A stretch of 64,000 nt of DNA from Cladophialophora immunda (GCF_000835495.1 NW_015622543.1:5568619-5632618); one strand, 5' to 3'. Positions 1-11,641 are shown, counted from the first letter of the stretch. Made by a program: numbers and translations. The notes: generated by a model not told the origin, from the letters alone.

Positions 1-30
1 GCTCGCTCGACTGCTCATCACTCCAATATC

Positions 31-1047
31 TCATTTACTGGCCTTATTCGAGGCGAACCTCTCGATCACAAAGTCTCTAATATGTGCCGCGATTTCATCA
101 GGCTTCTCCATTGGCGACCAATGTGCAGCCTCAACCACTACTTCCTTCAAATCAGGCAGGAGGCCTTGAACCTTGGCCGGCGTCATCATTTCCGGCTGAC
201 AGACGGCATCGTTGGAGCAAATCACAAACAGAAGCGGCACCTGAATGGCCAAACGGCCCTCTGGGATGGTCAAATCTGACGCGAACTGCACATTCGACGC
301 GGTAGCCTTGTACATCTGCAAGGCCGACTCAAACCCATCGGCCCTGAATTGCTGCAGGAAGTGGTCCTTCCATTCCGGCCGCTGGGCATATGCTTTCAAC
401 GGGACGTTCTCGTTTCCGAGGAGGAACGCGCGCATAACGCCCGGAGCACAGAACAACGTCTTCATCCAGTCCTTTACGTCACCGTGTAACACCTGCCACA
501 TCCTCTCCAAGTTTGCATCGATTATCTCGGAAGCGTCCGGCCCCAGGAAGAATTCCCAGTATGAAAACTGCGGGTAGCCCCAGGCCTGCTTTGTGAGTTC
601 ATTAACGGCGGCGAGATCGAAAGGCTTGTCCGACGGTAGCATGTATCCAGTGTTGAGCAGGACCACGCCGCTTATCAGCTCACGCTTGTAAAGATAGGTG
701 CGCTGGGCGACTACGCTGCCCCAGTCATGTCCGATGACGATGGTGGACTGGGATTTCTCGGCCTCCAAGATCTCGGTAAGGTCGTCTACTTGATCTTTGT
801 ACGCGTACAACTTTGTGTCTGTTGGCTTGTCGGTGCCCTCATACCCTAAGCAGTCGGGAATGATGATTTGGTTGGGTAGATCGCCGAGTTTGGCCACCAC
901 ATCTGCCCACAGCCGCGCCGAGTCCGGAAAGCCGTGAATGAAGAACAGCGTGGGATGCTCCTTGGAAGATTCCCCGTGAGGAGACACATAGTATGTGTAT
1001 TTGAGTGAGCGCCGCGTCACAATCGTTTTCCACTTGAAGGTGTCCAT
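31..1047 (-). CDS. Alpha/beta-hydrolase, epoxide hydrolase-like
   Basis: Single-exon protein of 338 aa. The start is the ATG at 1047; the frame is open slightly further upstream but only with a TTG. Seen: the oxyanion-hole motif HGFP near residue 38, the nucleophile elbow GHDWGS with Asp near 108, a charge-relay Asp in CSNDAV and a C-terminal His in AAHWSPMEKP. This is the Asp-His-Asp arrangement of soluble epoxide hydrolases and haloalkane dehalogenases, which hydrolyse an epoxide through an alkyl-enzyme ester. There is no signal peptide, so it is probably cytosolic. It is divergent from a FAD monooxygenase of the epoxidase type, so it may open an epoxide made by that neighbour (inference). 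A fluoroacetate-dehalogenase-like activity cannot be excluded. Confidence 0.9.
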   Translation of the reverse strand: MDTFKWKTIVTRRSLKYTYYVSPHGESSKEHPTLFFIHGFPDSARLWADVVAKLGDLPNQIIIPDCLGYEGTDKPTDTKLYAYKDQVDDLTEILEAEKSQSTIVIGHDWGSVVAQRTYLYKRELISGVVLLNTGYMLPSDKPFDLAAVNELTKQAWGYPQFSYWEFFLGPDASEIIDANLERMWQVLHGDVKDWMKTLFCAPGVMRAFLLGNENVPLKAYAQRPEWKDHFLQQFRADGFESALQMYKATASNVQFASDLTIPEGRLAIQVPLLFVICSNDAVCQPEMMTPAKVQGLLPDLKEVVVEAAHWSPMEKPDEIAAHIRDFVIERFASNKASK

Positions 1048-1553
1048 GAAGGGTCTCAACCTGAAGGGGACGAGGAGGCGTGTTCCTCAGGACCGGATGA
1101 CGGGAAAATTTTGTCTTTTGTTCCTAGAGCAGCTGTGGGATCAGTCAACCATATGCAAGTCTGAATTGGTCGGACTCTCGACGTATGTCTGTATACGTAA
1201 GAATTATGGGGAAGGAGGAGTCGTTGAATGTGGGTCAGGGTCTGCAAGATCTGCTCGGCCCGCTTTTCCGTGTGGGGTACTTTTCCGGAGTGTGTCTTAC
1301 GATCTTCTCGGATATACATCCCATGGGGTATCAGGGGTGTCTAGATCTCGTTCTCCAGGGCTTCTCCGGCACCCCCGGGCTGTCCCACACTTCCAAAACC
1401 ATGAAGTGTCGTCCAATTTGGAAGTTGAGGCTAGGCAGTGGAACCCTGGATGATCATCGACCTCATGTGTGAAGATATAAGACGGCTCTAGGTATTCCCA
1501 CCACACGAAACCATCTGGTATTCTACCCCTCCTTTCAAGAAACCAAGCCGACC
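1048..1553. promoter_or_regulatory. Divergent promoter between epoxide hydrolase and FAD monooxygenase
   Basis: This 506-bp spacer separates two divergent start codons. A TATAAG lies at 1476-1481, about 75 bp before the monooxygenase ATG, which itself sits in a good ACCATGA context. No other gene is seen here. Shared regulation of the two genes is inferred from the arrangement only. Confidence 0.45.
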
Positions 1554-4224
1554 ATGAAGGCCAAGAGCGATTTCAGAGTTGTGATCGGGGGCGGCAGCAT
1601 TACTGGCCTCACCCTGGCCAACATGCTGCAGCTCTACGACATCGACTTTGTCGTACTCGAGGCATACGACGATATTGCTCCCCAGGTGGGTGCCAGTATT
1701 GGTCTTCTGCCGCACGGGAACAGGATCTTGGACCAGCTCGGGCTGTATCAGAAGATGTTGGAGCTGTGCCCGCCTCTGGACTCGTTCCACTTTCGCGATC
1801 AGCGGGGAAATATCATCGCCGAATTCCGCGGCATGAATAGATCTATGCATGAGAGGTGAGGGCTGCACCATGGCCAGAAAGAAGCGACACCGCCTCTAAC
1901 TCGACGACGTAGGCACGGCTATCCCATCATATTTTTGGATCGGCAAATGGTCCTCCGTGTCCTCTACGAGAACATACGGGACAAATCAAAAATCCTAACC
2001 AACAAACGGGTCCGTGATGTTGAGATGTCGGATGATGGAGTTGCGGTCACGACGACCGACAACGCGGTCTACAGGGGTGACATCCTTGTCGGGGCCGATG
2101 GCATCCACAGTCAGGTGAGAAATGAAATGTGGAGGATCGCCAATAAGTCCTCTCCTGGCTGGATTCCATCGGACGAGCACGACTGTGAGCCTGACCCCCC
2201 GCCCTGCTCCCTCGGCGGTATACACTAATCCGTCGAAACAGGTGTTCCCTGCGACTATGGATGTGTATTTGGCATCTCCAACCCCTGCAACGGGATTGAG
2301 CCTGGCGCATCCAACTCGGTGTTCAAGAAGCATGAATCCTACATCATCAACGGCGGCCCAGAAGGCCGTGTATACTGGTTCTATTTCTTCAAGTTGGCGC
2401 AGCGCGCCTACGGAAGCGACATTCCAGTCTACACGGACGCAGACAGAGATAAGGTGCTCGCGCTGCGAGAAAACGACGACATCACGCCGAACTTGAAATT
2501 CAAGGAGATCTTAGCCCAGAGGATCACGTCGGTCCTGGTGCCGCTCCAGGAGTATGTCTTTCGGAAATGGTATTTCAAGCGCATCATCACCATCGGCGAC
2601 GCCGCACACAAGGTATGGGCATGAGGCTTGTTTCAGCCCGAGCTCGTCTTGCTAACCGGGGGTGTCTAGTTCCATCCCATTGCCGGCCATGGTGGTAACG
2701 CTTGTATCGAATCCGCGGCTGCTTTGGTCAACGCTCTGCGGGATGAGCTGGCAAAAGCCCGACACGGGAAGCCGACCCTGGCCCAGATTGAACACGCCTT
2801 TGCCCATACCGAAAGAGTCCGACAGGAGCGGACGGAGACACTCAAGTGCCATTCTCACGAGCAGCAGAGGACCGAGCTCCTCGACACGCCTCTCCATTCC
2901 TTTATCGCCTTCTATCTCCTGCCCTTGACAAACGTTGAGGATGTCACCTTCAACTTTTCCCGCAACATGCCACTTGCAGAAAAGCTGAGCAGCCCCAAGA
3001 TGGCCCCGGTCCCAAGACTCGTGCCCTACAAGGATGAACTCCTCGGCACCCCGTTCCCCAGGGGAGTAAAGAAATGGTACTTTATCGCGTTCTACCTGCT
3101 TATTGGCGCACTCGTGCATTACGGCATGTGGGTCCGGTCTGCGCATTACGATCTGGGAAAGCACTTTGAAAGCATCCTGACGACAGGGCGATTTTCGTAC
3201 GATCCCGGATTCCCTCTCAAGCGCACATATATTCACATCAAGCCCATTGACGACTACTTGACGTTCCTCGCCGCGGCGTACATGCCCGCTGTCAACAACT
3301 GGGACCCGAGCTTCGCGACATTACACAGGTACTTTCTCGGGATGCTGGTTCAGCCCATAGCGGTGTGGTCAGTCGAAGCGTACCGAAAGCGAAACGCGCT
3401 GACACCCATAACATTGTGAGTATACGCTCAGGACAAAACTGACTTGGAGTTCCTCGGCTTACCCATTATCTAGCATCACAGTGTGGTTCACCCTTGTCCA
3501 GTACGCCGGCGTTGGAATCTACATGCCCATCTACTATGCCGCCTATACGTACATCTCTGAGCCGGAAACGTACTGGTGGCCGCTCAACAGAGAGGTCCCG
3601 ATTCAACATGCGTCCTCGCTGATGTGGGCAGTCTTGATCGGTTATGCCCTTCCAACCGTCCTCATGTACGTGCCGTGGAAGGACCCCAGCACAATTCAAA
3701 TCTTCGAGTCTCTTTGGCAGCCGTCCCCCATGTTTGTACCGCTCATCTGCGGCGTTCTGGGATATATTTGTGTCAAGAGATACAACATTGTCCAGGTCTC
3801 GCGGAAAGCTAACGAGGCGTTCCCGGATATCCCGTACCTGAAGAGCCTTTACTTCGTCACGGGTGTGCTGGGCGCCGTGCTCCACGTCTATTCTCTCAGC
3901 AAGATTTTGTTCTCGCCGGACCTGAGCTTAACATCGGTCTTCTGGCCCGATTTTTCTGCTCAGCCAAAGGACCTGACTGAGGGACTGAAGAGCCTGTTCT
4001 TAGCTGATTTCTGGGGTTTCCATGTCGCGTCGTATGCTTGGCTTTGCATGGCGGTCTGGGATATCAAGCGAATGGGCCGTACCACCGTCGACTTCGGGGC
4101 GGCCTCGGCTCTCATCGCCCTGGGCAGCCTCATCATTGGCCCTGGTGCTACCATGTCGGCGGTGTGGTACTGGAGAGAGATTGCCATGTCCAAACCGACC
4201 TTTGCTGAGGTCTCAACTGATTGA
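1554..4224 (+). CDS. paxM-type FAD monooxygenase fused to a polytopic membrane domain
   Basis: Five exons (1554-1855, 1913-2184, 2242-2612, 2670-3415, 3474-4224) give 813 aa. The first about 445 residues form a class A flavin monooxygenase: dinucleotide-binding GGGSITGL at about 12, [16 protein letters not shown] at about 161, and [16 protein letters not shown] across the exon 3/4 join. This matches the PaxM-like epoxidases that oxidise prenyl chains in indole-diterpene and meroterpenoid pathways. Residues from about 449 to 813 are something else: eight or nine hydrophobic segments, for example [18 protein letters not shown] and [19 protein letters not shown]. Classical PaxM proteins are about 480 aa and lack such a long tail. 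Membrane-bound fungal terpene cyclases are similarly hydrophobic, so an epoxidase-cyclase fusion is possible, but I could not match cyclase catalytic residues. All splice phases are consistent and no frame break is seen. Confidence 0.9.
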
Positions 4225-4721
4225 AGGAGAAGACGTCGAGGAACTCGCCCGTCCAAAACCCGCACACCCAACGAGACTCTATGGGCAAACTCCTGGATAG
4301 ACTGGGGAGTATTTTCGGTCTAGAATCAGACATTGTCTCAACGGCGCAGATTGAGTCTTGACATCGTCCACGCCAGTGGAAGTAGGAACTTATGGAGCAG
4401 TTTAGAGCAAAGAGAAATGTGGTTGCTAAAAGGCATATTTTGTGTACACTTCCCATAAACCAAGCAAGTCCAAACGAGGCGTTGTTACCTTCAGCTCTAT
4501 GTCTTCAACCCTTCCCATCCCCAGCCGTATTTACTATTTAGCTAAGCAATAATTCTCTCCCACACTGTGAGTAGATCTCTAGCAATGTACTCTCATTTAC
4601 GTGTGATCTGATTTACCTTTGAAAACACTCTCCAACAGTTCACAGACAATTCAAGTATATTGGAGCTTCCTAGGCACTAGCCACTCCAAATTGCCGCCTG
4701 CGGCCACTCTACATGCACTCT
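4225..4721. other. Intergenic, no gene seen
   Basis: This is a convergent 3' spacer between the monooxygenase and the efflux-pump remnant. It is AT-rich around 4520-4560. I see no open frame with family similarity and no repeat. Confidence 0.5.
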
Positions 4722-6811
4722 TCATTCAGTCCATCCTTTTGGAATGTTTTCCTGAGCTTCAACCTTGCTCTTCTCAAGTGTCTGAACGTCAGCACCAGAG
4801 TCATATTGAGTCTTATCATTGGGTAGGTGCGTCATTCTGGCCAGATTTATAGATCTTTCTTGATATGTGGTCGTTGAAGAGCGGATCGTAGTTTTTAGGC
4901 AGCTAGGGAAATTTAGCCTTACAAACACAAAGTCCAACGTTCGAACGTTCAGTCTCGGGGCTAAGACTGATCTACACGGCAACTCACCGATTAATCCGAC
5001 ACCACCTACAGCAACTGCTGCGTAATAGACGTATGCATACGCAGCTGCATAAGCGGTAGCCAACCCGGATCCGACCGCAGCTTCAATTGCTGTGTCCATA
5101 CCGGGCACATGAGTAAGTAAAGTAGAGTTTCCCGAAGTGACGGCCCCCGCCAGTGCTGTGAGGGAGCTCTGAGGTAGGCCGGCTTGAAGCGCTGCGGGTA
5201 TCACATACTTTTTCAATTCAGCCGGGAGTTTGTTGTTCAAGATGGCTCTGTAACTGCTTAGCGCAAGCATTAGTTGATATCTTGCAGAAAAGGCCAGACT
5301 CACATGAAAACAGATGTGAAGATTGACCCGGATGCTGATTTAATCAAGAAAACAATCGCTAATATTTGTTAACGTACTCGATTTTCCTCGGAGACAATGC
5401 TCAGCATACAGAAGACTGTGCCCAGGTCGGCGTCATTGGAGTCCATCTGGACTAAAAGACGAGCCGTCATTTCCATAATCCCCAACGGCATCGCAGCCAG
5501 GAAGAAGAAGGCAGCAGACTGGCCAAAGTTGTGAGGATTGCACGATACGAGACCTCCTATTCCCGGCACGTTAGAACTCCCGAACTGCCCAAAAGCTGGC
5601 CGGGATCTTACCAAGGAAAGCCACGCAGATAGACATCAGGACAATGAACTGAATCCTGACGTGTTTGATGATGCCAACAAACGGCCCAATGAATATCATG
5701 CCAACCAAACACCGAACGCAATGGTAGTTTGCATTTGTCAACTCTATCAACTCTACCCAGACAGAAGTTTCGGGGGATCTACCGAGGCCCAGGCAATGTG
5801 CTGCCAGCTTGTGATTGTGCCCGAGTATATTACCCTGATTCATGTTCATGTCAGCAGATATCTTTCGGATGTCGGAGGATACTTAGCGAAGCACACGTAC
5901 GCCACTTGGGACGGCCAGATAATAGCTGTCGCAAGATACACAGTGCCACACACGCTGCTGATCAAACACAGCACGACAAAGCCGCGAAGATCTTTGAAGA
6001 AGTGCATGGGTACCAGAGGATTGGTTGTGTTGGAGAAGCCTTCCCATAATCCAAACACGATAAGCGTGATCCCACCGGAGATGACAAGACCCAGGACTCT
6101 GGTCGACGACCAGGGCAAAGGTTGACCGCCTGGAATAAAGTCAGACACATCTGGATGGGGGGATGAGACATACCCCATGATATTCCAAGCAGGAAGAGAA
6201 CGAGACCTGCGACAAGGAAGAACAAGCCCACCCAATCAATGCGTTTGACTTCTTCCCAGCGGGTCCGATCATCTCCGTGAAGCTGACGAAAATTTGGAGG
6301 TCTGTAGAACACATACTGCAGAGCGATAGACGCGCTCATCATCATGATGAATATGTAATATACCCATCTATCGAAGTCAGCATGGTATTTCTTGGGTCGT
6401 TGTTTTTCACGAACCTCCAGCTTGCATTATGAGCAAGATCAAGAGCAATGTAAGCCCCAAACCCAGTGGCAACCACATTTGGAACAAGTACTAATACGAC
6501 TCCTATGAATTTATGCTTGTGAGAGCATATCTCGCCGATGATGAGGGCGTAGCAGGTGCTGGAAGATAGTCAGTATATTGATCTTCAAGAGAGTAGACCC
6601 GTGGCCTGCTGCCCAAAGATGAAATGTAGACTTACTGAACGCCGGCGGACAACCCTAACATGACATTGGCGCCGATGAGGGTATTCATAGTTTGCGCCCG
6701 ACATGCAACGATACCTTCGAAACAAGGTCAGACATACAAGGACCTGTAACGGACAGTCTAGAACTTACCTCCAATGAGTCCACAAATCGAAGCGCCAATA
6801 ACGCACCATCT
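4722..6811 (-). pseudogene. TRI12-type MFS efflux pump, N-terminus missing
   Basis: The middle of a trichothecene-efflux-pump-type MFS transporter can be read through successive exons: RRWCVIGASICGLIG ending 6769, then 6714-6636, 6558-6415, and 6367-6174 (with YRPPNFRQLH, KRIDWVGLFF and GISWG), then GGQPLPWSSTRVLGL onward, WPSQVA joined to VIYSGTITSWQHIAW, and an ending with ILNNKLPAELKKYV and GLPQSSLTALAGAV. The family normally has about 100 more residues (several membrane helices) before RRWCVIGA; here that position holds the head of an SDR gene in another frame. Near the C-terminus the last intron phases do not fit: after GGVGLIG the family-like tail DPLFNDHISRKIY lies in a frame that the splice cannot reach. 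The call is therefore a truncated, probably dead exporter. Its place beside the monooxygenase suggests it once exported that pathway's product. Confidence 0.75.
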
Positions 6812-7155
6812 CCGTAACCAGCACTATTGGCCGCAAAGTCAATACGCCCGAATCGCGAGGCTGCCTCCTGGTGAAAGGCCTCCACAGATGACTCGTCCAC
6901 GACATCAATAGCCGCAGTCTCAACCACGGTATCCGGATATTGCTCCTGTATTAGCCTTTTCCTTTCCGCCAGGCCATCAACATTGATGTCGCCAATCATC
7001 ACCTTTTTGCAGCCGTCGCGAGCAAACGCTATGGCAGCGGCTTGTCCTATGCCTTGGAATAGTCAACAGCAGAAAATCTTTTCCCACCACCTCAGGATGT
7101 ACTGACCTGAAGCGGCGCCAATTATCACGGCAGTGCCTCCTTTCAAAAGATCCAT
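6812..7155 (-). pseudogene. 5' fragment of a short-chain dehydrogenase/reductase
   Basis: From an ATG at 7155, exon 7155-7107 joined to an exon starting at 7052 (54-nt intron) gives a classical SDR N-terminus: cofactor motif TAVIIGAASGIGQ, VMIGDIN, the acidic AIDVVDE stretch and FAANSAG (the NNAG motif). About 95 residues in, the similarity stops. The next bases are the MFS sequence RRWCVIGA in a different frame, so the Ser-Tyr-Lys active site and C-terminal half of the SDR are absent. The break lies near 6806-6815. It reads as a deletion junction rather than a working fusion because the two frames disagree and no splice repairs it. Confidence 0.75.
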
Positions 7156-7509
7156 ACCAATGTGTCGCGATCTTAGTGAACACTGCTGAAATTGCACCTG
7201 TAGACTTGAACACAGAGTTGGTTAAGGAAATTCAGCTTGGTCGCACTTGAACCAAGTCCTCGCCCACCCCTACATAAAACTCGAAGGCATAAATCGTTTC
7301 GACTGGTCGACCATATCAGTCTTTCAAACGGACACTAGCACAACGCTGCATGTCTGTCGGATATGCAACACCGGCGTTCGCCGAGGCGGGGTATGGGGTC
7401 GGAGAATACTCCAGACTTCGAGGAGGACCTGGAAAGGCCGCTTCAAGCGCTTATTTAAGAGGACGAATCGAGTTCTACTTGGAACACTTGACATGTTGAC
7501 ACAGTTCCG

Positions 7510-8143
7510 ATGGATCCTCTTCTCCTGGTCGACATAAACCGGATCGGACTAGAAGATACTCAACAGCTGGTGAAAGAAGCCTCGGGCACCGCAGAAGTTC
7601 ATCTTCATGTTGCCGATGTCTCACTTGCCGCAGAGGTTGAATTGATGGTGAAGACATGTGTAGCGGTATTTGGACGGATTGACTTTGCCATGAACAATAC
7701 AGGAATTGCTCAGGGTGGGAAGAAAACTGCAGACACTCCGATCGAGATGTTTGACAGATTGGCTAATGTCAACGTGAAAGGCGTACGGCCCTTACATGCC
7801 TTGTGAGATATACGGATGCTGACGTTGTGCCTCAAAGTGTTTCTACACGAGCACAAAGCATGCTGTCTTGGTGCTGACTAGAGTGGACGCGAGGCAATTT
7901 GCCCCTCATCAAATAAGAGTCAATTCCATATGTCCGGGATTTGTACCCACACCTTTGATGAGCGGAGCTGGCATGCCAGACTCGTTTTACGAAGCGGTCA
8001 AGTTGGAAAGTCCTCAAAACCGAATGACAGCGCCTGAAGAGATTGCGGAAGGTGTTGTATTTCTTTCAGAAAGCCGGGCTGCAGGAATTACGGGTATAAA
8101 TTTGTCTGTAGATTCTGGTGCTGCTTTGTACCACGCCTACTAG
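7510..8143 (+). pseudogene. Internally deleted short-chain dehydrogenase/reductase
   Basis: This is a second SDR copy, divergent from the first. Frame 7510-7806 carries PLLLVDINRIGLED, HVADVS, GRIDFAMNNTG and ANVNVKG, then runs into a stop. The C-terminal half resumes at about 7835-8143 with FYTSTKHAVLVLTR (the YxxxK catalytic pair), IRVNSICPGFVPTPL, PEEIAEGVVFL and a GxxLSVDSG-type ending. Missing are the N-terminal TGxxxGIG cofactor loop and about 40-45 residues between VNVKG and YTSTK, including the catalytic Ser strand. No GT-AG pair restores these. It is most likely a pseudogene. It resembles the neighbouring SDR fragment in family but is not identical to it. Confidence 0.7.
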
Positions 8144-10370
8144 GCAACGATGTCATCTAGGCAGTCGATAGCCGCGACTATAGTTACGTCCAATTCGTGA
8201 CTATAGCACGGTCCGTTGTCGAGGTGAAATCGTCCCCAATCTGAGTGGTAAGGTTCCTTTGTCGGCTGTTAGAAGGGCGGGGGAGATGTCCGAATTGTGT
8301 AGATTACTAGGAGTGCCTCTCCCCCTACATCAGAAACACCCTATCATTCCCGTACCCTAGGACTGATTTGCCAAAGTCCTTTCACACCCCAATGACCCCA
8401 TCGCCTCCTACAAGAAGTGAACTTTGACATTGTGTTTGCACTGGACACATTCCGTATTCTCGTGAAAGAAACATCGATTCGAGCGCCGTGGGCACATCAG
8501 AACCAATGGGCCTTCCAGTGGTGCGGGGTATCCGACGATTGGAACCCTCTCCGGGGCACGAATTTCGTCCCGGACTCGATGCCTAAGTCAACAACCCTTT
8601 TCGCGTCGTCAGTTCGTGCTCGAGAGGTCCCTATCTGGTCCGTCCAGGGGTCTGGAGGCCCTTCGGATGCTCTGCCGAATGAACTGCCAGCCTACCGCGT
8701 GATCCAGCCGTCTTTACTCCAGTCAATAGAAGATAGGGGACGGTCAATCGAGCAAATGATAATTGTCAAGCCGTTGATGCGCAGGCGGCAACGAGGACGG
8801 ACGAGCGAGATGAAATGAGATGCGGGATTCTCGATCCAATCATCTTATCGTACCAGGTTATGGGGTTGGCAGAAAGAATGGGCGGCTATACCATTTGTGG
8901 CATTCGACTTGAGCTTGTATTTTCCAACCTGTCGGGTCCACATATTTCATGCTTCTCGCACACCAACTCTAGGAAATCGATAGAACAACTCTTCATTGTA
9001 CGCTAGATTTGCCGCTCGGTGCTGTTGAGCCATGCCAGCTCCTTCAGGACCCCGCACCAGAGACTCCCGGGCTGCTATGTGGCGGGACTCCAGTTTTCGT
9101 GAATATTCTCCGGAATAGGCTTGATGTTCTTCTCGAATGTATATCCTCGTGCCCAGGAACCACCGGAGAAGCGAGCAGTGTTGTCCTTGCGCTGAATCCC
9201 AGTGTCAGAACTGCATTTAGTCTTGACCCAGTAAAACATTTGAAACGTCAACGGCCTTAAATGAGTCGGCCAATACTCCGTACTGCAGCTAAAGCTTGAG
9301 TTGAAGGCCCGAAATGCTAAGTAAATCGCTTTGTGGATTTTATGCCCTTAGTAGATTTGAGGCACCTGGCATCGGCTGCTTGATCGAGGTTTCAATAGTC
9401 ACTAATGGGTAGCTCAAAGACTTCGCAATGTCTCGTTCCTCACATATGTCGCTCTCGGAATCGGATCAGCTTTTTTCACGGACCCACGGGCTTCGATGCC
9501 AACCATGATGTTGCTCGCAATTCAGCACCGCATAGTAAGTACTTGGCCTTGTCTCAAAAGGGGGCTAGATGCTCTGGCGCTGGCTCTTGTGTTCACAGCT
9601 TAATTGACCATTTTCGGTCGGGTGTGGCTCAACCGCTGTCGAGCTATCTTTATGGAATTCTGGAGTATAGCACGTGTGATCGGCAAAGTCTACAGTGTTC
9701 AAATGTGTGCATCTAAGATGCCCTTGACGTACCAACGAAGCACTGTTAGAGGAGTCTTGCACATCAGTGTGACGGTATGTGACAGTCGCAGCAGTCAAAC
9801 CTAGTCAAGGGAGTTTGTGCTGCAGGACTATCCGATGATATAGAAATGCTCCGGCTCGCTCATCAGACTAAGGAACTCGCCATGTTGAAAGAAGAACTTG
9901 TCGTGGCGCTCTAGCGGACTTGGCAGAACCTCTCCGTTTTCAAGGCAGAGAAATCTTCCGACCATCGGCTATGACCACTGCCCAAAATCTGCATATCTAT
10001 TGCGGACTAAGCGCTATCCCTGTACACCGAAGTCGCAGCTTCTCGACCATCCAGGAGGATCGAATCCTGCCGTTGCAAGTGGACGATGAACATTTGTAAC
10101 ACAAAACACTTGACATCGCCGTGTGGAAAGTGGAAGAGCAGGAAACCAGCATCAATCGGGCAAATTCTCTTCAGACCTAGCTTGCTAACGCAAGGATGGC
10201 TGTGGGTTCGTCTCCGCAATGCTCGATTGAGCGCTCTGGAACGACGATGCGCCGAGAAATACCTCCTTAATGTTGATTCAGACTGTGCTGTCACGTCCTG
10301 CCCATCTGATAGGCTCAATCCTGACAAACGCCACGCGAAAGATGTGAAAGGAATTTGGTGATCTCCTCGT
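8144..10370. other. Intergenic stretch with coding-like scraps
   Basis: No gene can be supported in these 2.2 kb. Two short frames look less random than the rest. One is a hydrophobic frame ending at about 9602, with ALGIGSAFFTDPRASM and DALALALVFTA and a GTAAGT inside it. The other is at about 9831-9916, with EMLRLAHQTKELAMLKEEL ending in a stop, heptad-like. They may be remnants of decayed genes, consistent with the eroded zone to the left, but this is weak. Confidence 0.3.
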
Positions 10371-11641
10371 TCACTGAGGTCTGAATGTCAGACCTGCTTC
10401 CATTTTCGTCTCTTGCTGTGCACCTTGTTCTATTGCAGATTGGAAGTCTTCCAGAAAGGCCCATCTGATTCGTTGGTCCAACTTATCTTTTTTCCAATCA
10501 TTCAGAGTTCCATTGGGGAAGAATTTGAATCCGCTACTCGGTTCCAGAGGCGCACAGTCATGAGCAATGATGACCAAGATGTTCTTCGCTGCATCGAACT
10601 CCTGCATGTGATGAATCGTCTTTTCTGCCTCTTGGTAATCTTGGGGGAAGTTGGGAGCCATCTTGTAATATTCTTCCACCGCTGAGTTATGGCGATGTAA
10701 TTTTTGAAACACACTCCCTGGGCAGACTGATCTGCCTAGGATAGGTTTGGTGGGAAAGACCTGTTTGGGAAGTGGAAGATACTGGTTGGGTCTCCATTGA
10801 CCACCTGGTTGAGGTATTAGACGCTTCCGAGTAGATGTTGGAGATATTCAACACTTACCGTGGTGACATGTGTCTCCGCCCATAAAGACAAAGGTATCCT
10901 CTTCCCCTCCAGTCCCTTTGGAGACGCGAGCAAGACCACATATATGACCGATAGCATGACCAGGCGCATCCAGCAGATAAAAACTACCATCGTCGAAGTA
11001 ATCAATGGCCCTGAATTGACCCAATTTCAAGCGTGTGTCAAATTCCAGCTCAACCAGCTCTCGCCCGGCCCAATCCGATTCCAGCAGGTGGCTGTCCTTG
11101 TTTGTCGGATACCCCGGTAGCAGACCGCTTTTGAACCCTGGACCTACGATTAGATTGACACTGGATGGAAAGGTCTCCATGTTGCCAATGTGGTCAACTG
11201 CAAGGATGATCGTCGTCAGCATCACGGCATGCCAAAGTAGAAAAGCTACACACAGTGCCAATGCGACCAGATCACCGCTTCAATGCTTTCCGTTGAAACT
11301 CCATTTGCCTCTAGGATCTCTGCAACGTCCTTTTCCACTTTGAAATCCCAGCCGGGTGCAGACATCATACTGACGATGGATGGAGAGAGGTTCTCAAGGT
11401 CTTTGCGGGTGCCAAGGTCATACAGCAATTTGCGGCCGGAGGGATGCTCAACGAGGAAGGAATAGGCTGGACAGAAAAGGTTATCATGCCCTATAATCTT
11501 CGGGCCCATTTGCAAGCTCAAGGGAACTTTGATGGTGGTAGTGGCGTCGATGATCTTCACGCTGACCGTAGCACCGGAAGGGATATTCAAAAGCGGTGCT
11601 TGTATAGCAGCCACCAGAGGTTCTTCTTCTGAGGACGACAT
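10371..11641 (-). CDS. Metallo-beta-lactamase-fold hydrolase (lactonase-like)
   Basis: Three exons (11641-11254, 11197-10859, 10804-10371) give 386 aa. The first intron interrupts the metal motif, and splicing restores SHWHFDHIG, i.e. HxHxDH with His127, His129, Asp131 and His132. Further metal ligands are visible in DAPGHAIGH, GGDTCHHG and IIAHD. This pattern is that of dinuclear-zinc MBL-fold hydrolases related to N-acyl-homoserine lactonases; many fungal members act on lactones of secondary metabolites. There is no signal peptide. It is divergent from an MFS sugar-type transporter with a 561-bp shared promoter holding two identical-type CGG-N6-CCG elements, which suggests joint control and a substrate taken up by the neighbour. 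The substrate is unknown. Confidence 0.9.

Noticed and set aside
10040..10090. tRNA-like GGATTCGATCC on the minus strand
   Set aside because: No A box or cloverleaf around it.
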